Assembly (NCBI GenBank): GCA_041609715.1
Contig: JBFIQI010000150.1
Span: 1 to 5,441 of the forward strand
DNA length: 5,441 nt
Source: JABDLF01 sp041609715
Lineage (GTDB): Bacteria; Pseudomonadota; Gammaproteobacteria; Steroidobacterales; JABDLF01
Direction of reading: 5' to 3'
Shown here piece after piece: positions 1-4,769 of this stretch. The notes below the pieces were generated by a model. That model did not search any database, was not told the origin of the DNA, and was given only the letters and a program-made list of their open reading frames with translations. Position 1 is the stretch's first letter. Every line of letters begins with the position of its first letter. The position numbers and the translations under genes were made by a program.

Positions 1-286
1 CAAGGTTCTTGCCGAGCACGTAAAGCTGACGCGCCCTCAGAGTCAGGATGTCGGCTATGTCCGGATTGCCGACTGAAATCTTTTTCACGGGAGCCTGCAA
101 CTGAATGACTCTCGACTTGTTGAGCGGTACATGCAGATTGCTGGCGCGACTGCCGTCGACATCAACACTGAAAACGGGTGGTTGTCCAAATGCACCGCCC
201 GGCATCAGAACGCCCGTGATCATGACAAACCACGCCGCTGCGGCGGCGAGGAAGATATTTGCAGCTATATTTGGATGGGCACGCAT
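1..286 (-). CDS. cpaC: Tad/Flp pilus secretin CpaC (RcpA), N-terminal part, cut by window edge
   Basis: Outer-membrane secretin through which the Flp pilus is extruded. Only the first 95 codons are present. I translated them from the minus strand. Residues 11-34 are hydrophobic and Ala-rich, ending in a plausible signal-peptidase site near AFG/QPP (about residue 34). From about residue 49 the sequence matches the N-terminal domain that opens CpaC-type secretins: LNKSRVIQLQAPVKKISVGN is followed by PDIADILTLRARQLYVLGKN. The start at 286 is chosen because GAGGAG lies 6 nt upstream. An in-frame ATG at 316 would add MSNNNNEERT, which has a weaker ribosome site and would put polar residues before the signal peptide. 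It follows cpaB by 37 nt and is surely in the same operon. The secretin domain itself lies outside the window. The family call is strong because the motif is characteristic; the exact start is less certain. Confidence 0.93.
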   Translation of the reverse strand, partial: MRAHPNIAANIFLAAAAAWFVMITGVLMPGGAFGQPPVFSVDVDGSRASNLHVPLNKSRVIQLQAPVKKISVGNPDIADILTLRARQLYVLGKNL

Positions 287-292
287 GGTCCG

Positions 293-298
293 CTCCTC
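293..298 (-). promoter_or_regulatory. Ribosome binding site deciding the cpaC start
   Basis: GAGGAG on the minus strand ends 6 nt before the ATG at 286. This favours that start over the in-frame ATG at 316, which has only a weak GAG upstream. Confidence 0.7.
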
Positions 299-323
299 GT
301 TGTTGTTATTGCTCATTTTTATC

Positions 324-1115
324 TCAATTCTTGGGTTTCTCGGTGTGCACCCTTGTGCCCTTGATGATGGTCACGCGTGAAACGGGCGCGGCACGCCGCA
401 CCGGCCGCTTCGCCATTACCACGGGTTCGGGTTCGGGTTCGGGCACCTCGACGACAAGTTCCTCGTTGGGATTTCTCAGCGTGAGCTGGATTGGTCCTTC
501 CTGCTGTGCGGTCACCAGGGTTTCGGTTTGCTCGGGTGTCATCTCCAGTGTGACCGCACGCACGATGACCGGCTCGTTCTTGTCGGTCGAGGCGGTCTGG
601 TCTACCGCCAGCACCTTGATATTCTTCAGCACCGTTTCGGTTTGCGCTTTCTTGCGGCCGACTTGTTTGGTGGCCAGGATATCCACGTGATTACCCGGCA
701 ACAGGAAACCGGCAACGCCAATCACGTCGTTGACCCGCAAAGTGATGGCCCGCATTTTCGGCTGAATGACTGCCGCCAGCGTGCTTCCGCCTTCATGGTC
801 TGCAAGTTTTTCCGGAATCAGCAATTCGCCCGAGAATATCGCCTGTTTGGCGATCATGCCGACGACTTCCTCAGTACTGGTGAAGGCTCCGGCAGGTATC
901 GCAGTCTTGGGGATCTCGACCAGCTTGATGTGATTGACCTCGATCTTGGTCCCGAAGGGAATTGCCAGGCTGGCCACCACTATGTTTGCCATATTCGCAT
1001 CTGCGGTTGCCTCGGGTACCAATTGCGATCCGACCCAGTTGTTCGCAACCCAGGCCGCCCCGACGCCCATGAACAGCGAGACCAGCAATAACATAATTGT
1101 TCGTTTCTTGATCAT
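324..1115 (-). CDS. cpaB: Flp pilus assembly protein CpaB (RcpC)
   Basis: Periplasmic Tad pilus protein that works with the secretin CpaC. The product has 263 residues, normal for the family. Residues about 6-24 form one hydrophobic anchor or signal segment. Residues about 43-106 form the SAF-like domain (ANIVVASLAIPFGTKI onward). Residues about 115-215 form the RcpC/CpaB domain, with the conserved stretch GFLLPGNHVDIL at 136-147. A PEPEPEP linker follows at 225-231, then a basic segment and the C-terminal VTIIKGTRVH, which resembles the usual 'IIRGT' ending of CpaB proteins. The start at 1115 has GAGGT about 8 nt upstream, overlapping the stop of the preceding ATPase gene 5 nt away, so the two are probably translationally coupled. 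Family assignment is secure. The precise role of CpaB in pilus gating or secretin stability is known only in outline for the family. Confidence 0.95.
   Translation of the reverse strand: MIKKRTIMLLLVSLFMGVGAAWVANNWVGSQLVPEATADANMANIVVASLAIPFGTKIEVNHIKLVEIPKTAIPAGAFTSTEEVVGMIAKQAIFSGELLIPEKLADHEGGSTLAAVIQPKMRAITLRVNDVIGVAGFLLPGNHVDILATKQVGRKKAQTETVLKNIKVLAVDQTASTDKNEPVIVRAVTLEMTPEQTETLVTAQQEGPIQLTLRNPNEELVVEVPEPEPEPVVMAKRPVRRAAPVSRVTIIKGTRVHTEKPKN
423..443 (-). repeat. Short tandem repeat inside cpaB coding a Glu-Pro linker
   Basis: The plus strand shows GGGTTC three and a half times in a row. On the minus strand each unit is GAACCC, coding Glu-Pro, and gives the PEPEPEP linker at CpaB residues 225-231. 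A six-base unit can gain or lose copies without breaking the frame. Confidence 0.8.
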
Positions 1116-1120
1116 CGTCT

Positions 1121-2464
1121 TTACCTCAGTTCTCCATCCACGGGATCATCGAGTTGCACAAAATAGTTATCCCAGGCCCATCGCATGTTGTCTGGGGTCA
1201 GGGGGAAGCCCTGGCCCAGGTACATGGCCTGATCCCTGGCGATGATGAGCAGGTCCCGTGGATGACACGGCAACAGCGGGGTATCCGATTTGTGGTGTAA
1301 TTCACTGAGCGTGAAATCCAGCAGTTCCTGCTGAAATGGTATCTCGAGCTTGTTGCAGTATTCCTGCCAGATTCGCGAATACGTCGGGGTGTCGAGATAG
1401 TCGAATTTGATCTTGTAACCAATGCGCCTGAGGAATGCCTCATCCGCCAGGTCCAGTGGATTGATATTGGTCGAGAACACCAGGATGACATCAAATGGCG
1501 CCGAGAAATGCCTGCCCGTCCCCAGGCTGTGATAGTCGCGGGCCTCCTCCATCGGCACGATCCACCGATTGAGAATGATCTCCGGAGCCACCCGCTGTCG
1601 CCCCATGTCATCGATTATGAATATGCCGTTATTGGCCTTGAGCTGCAGCGGCGCACGGTATTCGCGGGTATCGGGATCGTAATGAATCTCGAGCATGTCT
1701 GCGGACAGCTCGCCACCGGTAACGACCACTGGCCGCCGGCAGCACAGAAATCTCGGGTCAAATCCCTGACCAAGCATGACCTGCTCGGGGCCCTGCTCGA
1801 GATCGGAGATATCGTGAATCACCGGATCGAAGACCTGGACCACGGCGTCATTGACCGCCAGTGCATGTGGGATCAGGACAGCATCGCCCAACATGCGTGA
1901 GAGCCGTTGCGTGAGGTAGGTCTTGCCGGTCCCGGCTGGACCATAGACGAATATCGCCTTGCCCGAGTTGAGCGCAGTACCGAGCTGATCCAGCAGGCTT
2001 TCTTTGATGGTGACATCCTTGAACGCATCCAGCATCGCTTGCTTGGTGATGCCACTCGCGTGCACCGATTGTGAGTTGCTGACCTGGCAATACAGCTCCA
2101 GCGGTACCGGCGCCGGCCCGAGATAGCCGCTTTTTGCGAAGCCATCCAGCGCCATCTTGCGCCCCAGATCTGTTAACGCATATCTCAGCCCTTTGGAATC
2201 GGCAGCCTGAGCGCGCACCTCGATCCTGGCTTCGCGTCTGAGAAATGCCAGCAACTCCTCCAGCACCGGCCCCGCAAGTGCGGTGCGCCGGACCATGTCG
2301 CGGATGGTCAGCACGCCGCCGTCATAAAGATGCTTGCTTACGAGCTCGGTCAGCAGCTGTTCACTGAGCCCGGTCTCCGCCACCGAACGTGGTCGCGGCG
2401 CGAGTTCAGCGAAATGATCGCTCGCCGATGTGGCCCTGGCAGACTTGGTTGCCAGCATGTCCAT
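1121..2464 (-). CDS. AAA+ ATPase (MoxR-like) with N-terminal winged-helix-like region, Tad-locus associated
   Basis: A 447-residue cytoplasmic AAA+ ATPase; no signal peptide or membrane segment is visible. Residues about 30-105 look like a winged-helix fold, predicted helices ending in GLRYALTDLGRKMAL, followed by SGYLGPAPVPLE (112-123). The AAA+ core follows: Walker A GPAGTGKT at 175-182; Walker B IFIIDD at 281-286 (Asp-Asp rather than Asp-Glu); a sensor-1-like FSTN at 330-333; an Arg pair at 346-347 that could supply the Arg finger; and a sensor-2-like HPRD at 401-404. It is not CpaF/TadA (no secretion-ATPase boxes) nor CpaE/TadZ (no deviant Walker A or ParA features). It begins 1 nt after the cpaA stop with GAGGGG in the cpaA end, and ends 5 nt before cpaB. 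Such ATPases generally remodel protein complexes; a role in pilus assembly or its control is inferred from position only. ATG at 2458 is an alternative start. Confidence 0.9.
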   Translation of the reverse strand: MDMLATKSARATSASDHFAELAPRPRSVAETGLSEQLLTELVSKHLYDGGVLTIRDMVRRTALAGPVLEELLAFLRREARIEVRAQAADSKGLRYALTDLGRKMALDGFAKSGYLGPAPVPLELYCQVSNSQSVHASGITKQAMLDAFKDVTIKESLLDQLGTALNSGKAIFVYGPAGTGKTYLTQRLSRMLGDAVLIPHALAVNDAVVQVFDPVIHDISDLEQGPEQVMLGQGFDPRFLCCRRPVVVTGGELSADMLEIHYDPDTREYRAPLQLKANNGIFIIDDMGRQRVAPEIILNRWIVPMEEARDYHSLGTGRHFSAPFDVILVFSTNINPLDLADEAFLRRIGYKIKFDYLDTPTYSRIWQEYCNKLEIPFQQELLDFTLSELHHKSDTPLLPCHPRDLLIIARDQAMYLGQGFPLTPDNMRWAWDNYFVQLDDPVDGELR

Positions 2465-2465
2465 A

Positions 2466-3044
2466 TCAGCCCCTCACCCAGGAATTCAGCAAGTACACGA
2501 GCGGTTCGAGTTGCAACAGCCACCACAGCGCAACTGTAGTACCGGCCGCAATCGCCGCTGCATAAGGAAAGCGCTGCGCCGCCACGGCTTCGGTGCCCGG
2601 CGGCACGTAAATGGGTTTCCAGGTTCTGCCCAGCGTGCGCAGCATCAGCCAATAGCGGCTGAGCCATTCACGCATGCCTTTTCGCCAGGCGAGAATGGCA
2701 ATGCCGGCGACGGTGCCGCACAACAGGGTGAAGCCGATAGCGATGGCCGTATCCCAGGGCCCGAGGAAAGTTCCGATGCCCATCATCAGCTTGACGTCCC
2801 CGGCGCCCATACCCCTGGCCATGTAAAAGGGAATCATGAGCGCAAACGCAAGCGCGAGCCCCAACAAGCCACTGCCGAGCCCATCCAGGCCAAGGAAGCC
2901 GAACTGAAGACTGAGTCCGGCGAGGATGGTTCCGGCGCTCAGCCAGTTGGGAATCCGGTGCGCACGCAGATCGGTGCCTACTGCGACAGCCAGAACAAGC
3001 AGCAATACGACAGTAGACACACTGTTGGAAACAGTCGCGAGCAT
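2466..3044 (-). CDS. cpaA: Prepilin peptidase CpaA (TadV), A24 aspartic protease
   Basis: Inner-membrane aspartic protease that removes the leader from Flp prepilins. The product has 192 residues, slightly long for this short A24 family. The two catalytic aspartates are visible: D25 in GTDLRAHRIPN and D83 in the GxGD motif GAGD (80-83), followed by VKLMM. It lacks the large N-terminal methylase domain of PilD-type peptidases, as is normal for CpaA/TadV. Hydrophobic segments lie at about 9-24, 35-50, 55-76, 98-119 and 160-178, consistent with several membrane helices. The RFPYAAAIAAG near the C-terminus is typical of the family. The start at 3044 has AAGGGG about 9 nt upstream, a little distant. 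The gene lies 105 nt past the flp1 hairpin and is coupled to the AAA+ gene behind it (1 nt gap). Its substrates are most likely the two pilins encoded upstream. Confidence 0.95.
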   Translation of the reverse strand: MLATVSNSVSTVVLLLVLAVAVGTDLRAHRIPNWLSAGTILAGLSLQFGFLGLDGLGSGLLGLALAFALMIPFYMARGMGAGDVKLMMGIGTFLGPWDTAIAIGFTLLCGTVAGIAILAWRKGMREWLSRYWLMLRTLGRTWKPIYVPPGTEAVAAQRFPYAAAIAAGTTVALWWLLQLEPLVYLLNSWVRG

Positions 3045-3149
3045 CGGTCAGGGCCCCTTTTGCCAGGTCGTCCCGCAACCTTCTAATCCAGTCTAAGAGT
3101 ACTTGCTAGCGGCCAACAGACTCCGGTATTGCGGGCAAATTCTGAAAAC

Positions 3150-3185
3150 GCTGGCGCCAAGTTGTTTTCCGACCTTGGCGCCAGC
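3150..3185 (-). terminator. Strong hairpin between flp1 and cpaA (partial terminator or mRNA-stabilising stem)
   Basis: A perfect 12-bp inverted repeat: GCTGGCGCCAAG and CTTGGCGCCAGC in the minus-strand transcript, with a 12-nt loop. It begins 13 nt after the flp1 stop. Nine of twelve pairs are G-C. Only four U residues follow, separated from the stem by one G, so termination is probably incomplete. This suits an attenuator that leaves pilin mRNA abundant and lets some transcription reach cpaA, or a 3' stem protecting flp1 mRNA. The structure is seen directly; the function is inferred. Confidence 0.75.
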
Positions 3186-3198
3186 TGTAACTAGAGGA

Positions 3199-3408
3199 TC
3201 AGCACTGCGCGGTACTTGGATCGGTGATATTGGTGTTAGACGCAACAGCTCCAGCTATATAGTCGATAACCTGGCAAACGACATCACCCAAATCTGTGAA
3301 TGCAGCGATCACGGCGGCACCCACCAAACTACCCGCGATGGCGTATTCGACGGTGGTCAGTCCATCATCCTCGCGAATGAACGTCATGATAGATTGCTTA
3401 ATTTTCAT
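3199..3408 (-). CDS. flp1: Flp type IVb pilin, 69-residue prepilin with two cysteines
   Basis: Major-pilin-type Flp prepilin. The leader ends at G16 (REDDG), and cleavage by CpaA would give a 53-residue mature protein starting LTTVEYAIAG. Glu at mature +5 (E21) followed by Tyr is the diagnostic Flp pair. A single hydrophobic helix spans about residues 17-42, followed by VVCQVIDYIAGAVA and a short polar tail. Cys45 and the C-terminal Cys69 could form a disulphide, within or between subunits. The start has an excellent ribosome site, AGGAGC, 7 nt before ATG, consistent with high expression. The gene is flanked by a 294-nt spacer upstream and the strong hairpin downstream, suggesting its own promoter and a separately abundant mRNA. 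I call it flp1 only to tell it from the upstream pilin. Which of the two is the major pilin is inferred, not shown. Confidence 0.95.
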   Translation of the reverse strand: MKIKQSIMTFIREDDGLTTVEYAIAGSLVGAAVIAAFTDLGDVVCQVIDYIAGAVASNTNITDPSTAQC

Positions 3409-3523
3409 TTTTTTCGCTCCTACACTGTTAACAGAGTTTCCGCCTCTACATTACGGAACCGCCTGGTGGTCGGTTCGCATCATGGAATGTCAGCACACCT
3501 CTTGCACCCAGTTGTAGACAACC

Positions 3524-3537
3524 GCAGGTGCACCTGC
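3524..3537. promoter_or_regulatory. Perfect 14-bp palindrome, candidate operator upstream of flp1
   Basis: GCAGGTGCACCTGC reads the same on both strands and stands 116 nt upstream of the flp1 start. A second dyad, GTTGT-AG-ACAAC (3511-3522), lies one base away. Pairs of adjacent dyads are typical of binding sites for dimeric regulators. No known regulator consensus is recognised. Confidence 0.35.
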
Positions 3538-3646
3538 ATTCCGGAAGGCTAAGAACCGGCCTCCGACAAACTGTTTATAGCGTCATCCCAAGGCAAGGGC
3601 CGGTACAATTTTGTAAAAGCATGGCAGTCTCTTGCGGTAACCTCAG

Positions 3647-3671
3647 AAAAGCCACATCTAGGTAGTGGCCT
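3647..3671 (-). terminator. Weak terminator-like hairpin after flp2
   Basis: In the minus-strand transcript GCCAC, a 9-nt loop and GTGGC are followed by UUUUCU. The stem can be extended by one G-U and one A-U pair at the cost of two U residues. It begins about 32 nt after the flp2 stop. The stem is short, so it would at most be a weak terminator separating the upstream pair of genes from flp1. Confidence 0.4.
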
Positions 3672-3702
3672 GCAATATTGTTAAATTACTCGGTTAATCG
3701 CT

Positions 3703-3888
3703 TTAAATTTGGTCGGCAATGTAGTTGATTACAGCCACCACAGCTTTTCCCAAGTCTGAAAATGCGAGCACTATGGCCATGCTGACCAGCGCTCCAGCGA
3801 TGGCGTACTCCGTCGTTGTCAATCCGGCTTGCTTGCCTTTTGCCACCTCGGGCTGGCGTGATCCCGGCTTAAGCGGGCTCATTGTCAT
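3703..3888 (-). CDS. flp2: Second Flp type IVb pilin, minimal 39-residue mature form
   Basis: A 61-residue Flp-type prepilin. The leader is 22 residues and polar (K7, R11, K17, K19), ending AG at 22. Cleavage would release a 39-residue mature protein starting LTTTEYAIAG, with Glu +5 (E27) and the adjacent Tyr in place. The mature part is essentially one helix and ends at NYIADQI with no tail. By my count it matches the other pilin at 23 of the first 39 mature positions, so the two are paralogues, but it has no cysteine and lacks the C-terminal extension. Start at 3888: GAGGAT lies 6 nt upstream. ATG at 3882 is also possible, with AAGGA 5 nt before it. It follows the small membrane protein by 16 nt and is probably cotranscribed with it. 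It may be a minor or alternative pilin. Assignment to the family is secure; the division of labour is unknown. Confidence 0.93.
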   Translation of the reverse strand: MTMSPLKPGSRQPEVAKGKQAGLTTTEYAIAGALVSMAIVLAFSDLGKAVVAVINYIADQI

Positions 3889-3904
3889 CCTTTTATCCTC
3901 GGAC

Positions 3905-4246
3905 TTAATCTGAATTTGCTTCGGTGGCGGCAGGCCTTGGCGGTGTGCCGCTGCCTGTTGATTTTGCAGCCAAACCTGGCAACAGTCTGAATCGGGCTCC
4001 TAATAACGCGCAAAACAACGACAGGGCCAAAATACTCCCCGTATAGTACATGCCCCAATCAGCACGTTGTGCCCTGCTTGCCAGCGAGCGAGCATCAGGC
4101 GTACTCCCGTCGACCAGCATGTAACTGAGCACTCCACCACAAAAACCAAAAACCGCACAAAACAAAAAAAACCACGCGCTGGTGATGATAATTTTTCTAA
4201 GCATAAGTGTAGCTGGCCTGGTGCCTGCCAGCGACCTGATTAGCAT
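3905..4246 (-). CDS. Small inner-membrane protein of unknown function, two predicted helices
   Basis: I do not recognise this 113-residue protein. It has two clear hydrophobic segments, about 19-45 (IIITSAWFFLFCAVFGFCGG onward) and about 66-84 (MYYTGSILALSLFCALLGA). They are joined by a polar loop with DGSTPDARSLASRAQRADWG, and followed by a Pro/Ala/Thr-rich polar tail. Cysteines lie at 30, 36 and 79, within or beside the helices. By the positive-inside rule the N- and C-termini, both with Arg/Lys flanking the helices, may be cytoplasmic, but the loop is also charged. No strong ribosome site precedes ATG 4246 (GGA 5 nt upstream). ATG 4204, at Met15 and just before the first helix, is a possible alternative, also without a good site. 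It lies 16 nt before flp2, which itself has a good ribosome site in the gap, so the two are likely one transcript. A role with the pilin is inferred from position only. Confidence 0.65.
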   Translation of the reverse strand: MLIRSLAGTRPATLMLRKIIITSAWFFLFCAVFGFCGGVLSYMLVDGSTPDARSLASRAQRADWGMYYTGSILALSLFCALLGARFRLLPGLAAKSTGSGTPPRPAATEANSD

Positions 4247-4260
4247 TAAAGTCCAATGAC

Positions 4261-4278
4261 AACTTTAAGTTATAACTT
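4261..4278. promoter_or_regulatory. Overlapping AACTT/AAGTT palindromes, candidate operator
   Basis: The plus strand reads AACTT-T-AAGTT-AT-AACTT, three alternating half-sites. The last two form the perfect 12-bp palindrome AAGTTATAACTT (4267-4278). It lies 15-32 nt upstream of the ATG at 4246, where a bound protein would block transcription or translation start of the membrane-protein/flp2 pair. It may also simply be AT-rich promoter DNA. Confidence 0.35.
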
Positions 4279-4329
4279 GCTGACTGATGCGCACTATTTT
4301 GCCGGCAGGTAGCATTTAGATTGCCCTCC

Positions 4330-4335
4330 ATTTTA
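4330..4335 (-). promoter_or_regulatory. Possible -10 element for the minus-strand pilus genes
   Basis: TAAAAT on the minus strand matches TATAAT at five of six positions, about 84 nt upstream of ATG 4246. No good -35 hexamer sits at 16-18 nt, so this is only a candidate. Confidence 0.2.
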
Positions 4336-4756
4336 TTCGAATTCCGAAACTAATAGATGAGTTCGCGTTTGGCTGGAGGCATACCGCGCCAACGGAATAC
4401 GTTATGTATTTCAGAGACTTGGTCGTCTTTTGTTGAAGCGGGATTTGCTCGTTGGTGAATTAAAGGCACTGAAAACAAGTTATGGGTGCCAAACGGATAC
4501 TCTGACGCGCCTCGTTTAACATATTTTGGCGGCCGAGACGGTTATTATGTCGATAAATTTTACGAACTGGCACCTTGCAGAAGCTGTGCGCGACGTCTAT
4601 CAGTTAGTTAGCCACGTCGGCATATTTCTTGCTTCTAATCGGGCAAGGCTGAAGTTTTAGCTGCCAACCTTGCACTGGAACTTTAATGGGGGTTATTGCA
4701 CCAACCCTCGGGTCAGCCGGTAGGGCGAAGTGGTGCACGGAAGACACTGAGATCCT

Positions 4757-4761
4757 AGGGG
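4757..4761 (+). promoter_or_regulatory. Ribosome binding site deciding the regulator start
   Basis: AGGGG ends 8 nt before ATG 4770. The reading frame is open upstream to an in-frame ATG at 4686, but that would add 28 residues before the point where receiver domains normally begin. Confidence 0.65.
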
Positions 4762-4769
4762 AAAACGGC

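Larger units (their letters stand above)
3409..3702 (-). promoter_or_regulatory. Leader/promoter region of flp1, no gene seen
   Basis: This 294-nt spacer separates the two pilin genes. It contains the flp1 ribosome site (AGGAGC at 3416-3421) and a perfect palindrome CTGTTAACAG (3425-3434). Further upstream are a 6-bp stem GAACCG/CGGTTC (3456-3461 with 3471-3476), GTTGT-AG-ACAAC (3511-3522), the perfect 14-bp palindrome GCAGGTGCACCTGC (3524-3537), and a terminator-like stem near 3647-3671. A TATAAA-like element occurs on the minus strand near 3575-3580 but without a good -35 box, so I do not fix a promoter. No credible ORF was found on either strand. That flp1 has its own promoter here is inferred from the spacer length. 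Confidence 0.45.
4247..4769. other. Divergent intergenic region between the pilus genes and the regulator
   Basis: This 523-nt region separates the minus-strand pilus genes from the plus-strand regulator and should hold both promoters. It is more AT-rich than the flanking genes. I see an AACTT/AAGTT palindrome cluster at 4261-4278, and TAAAAT on the minus strand at 4330-4335, a good -10 match without a convincing -35. The regulator's ribosome site is at 4757-4761. Two plus-strand open stretches (4361-4519 and 4459-4611, different frames) lack good starts, and a 37-codon ORF at 4547-4660 has no clear ribosome site. I call no gene here. Confidence 0.6.

Noticed and set aside
528..1091. 187-codon plus-strand open frame
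   Set aside because: It is entirely antisense to cpaB, whose protein is strongly recognisable. The His/Asp/Arg-rich translation is typical of a shadow frame.
2430..3086. 218-codon plus-strand open frame
   Set aside because: It is antisense to cpaA, which has both catalytic motifs. The polar, repetitive-looking translation is a shadow of hydrophobic codons.
3555..3604. Inverted repeat ACCGGCC/GGCCGGT
   Set aside because: The arms are only 7 bp and are separated by 36 nt, with no U-tract or other context. It is likely chance in GC-rich DNA.
3622..3635. Sigma-54-like TGGC-N6-TTGC on the plus strand
   Set aside because: The GG to GC spacing is one base short of the required distance, and the orientation points away from every gene nearby.
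4591..4619. Inverted repeat CGACGT/ACGTCG upstream of the regulator
   Set aside because: Six-base arms with a 17-nt loop are expected by chance, and no gene ends here.
4686..4769. Upstream in-frame start extending the regulator by 28 residues
   Set aside because: The receiver domain begins naturally at the ATG at 4770, which has a good ribosome site. The extension has no domain character.
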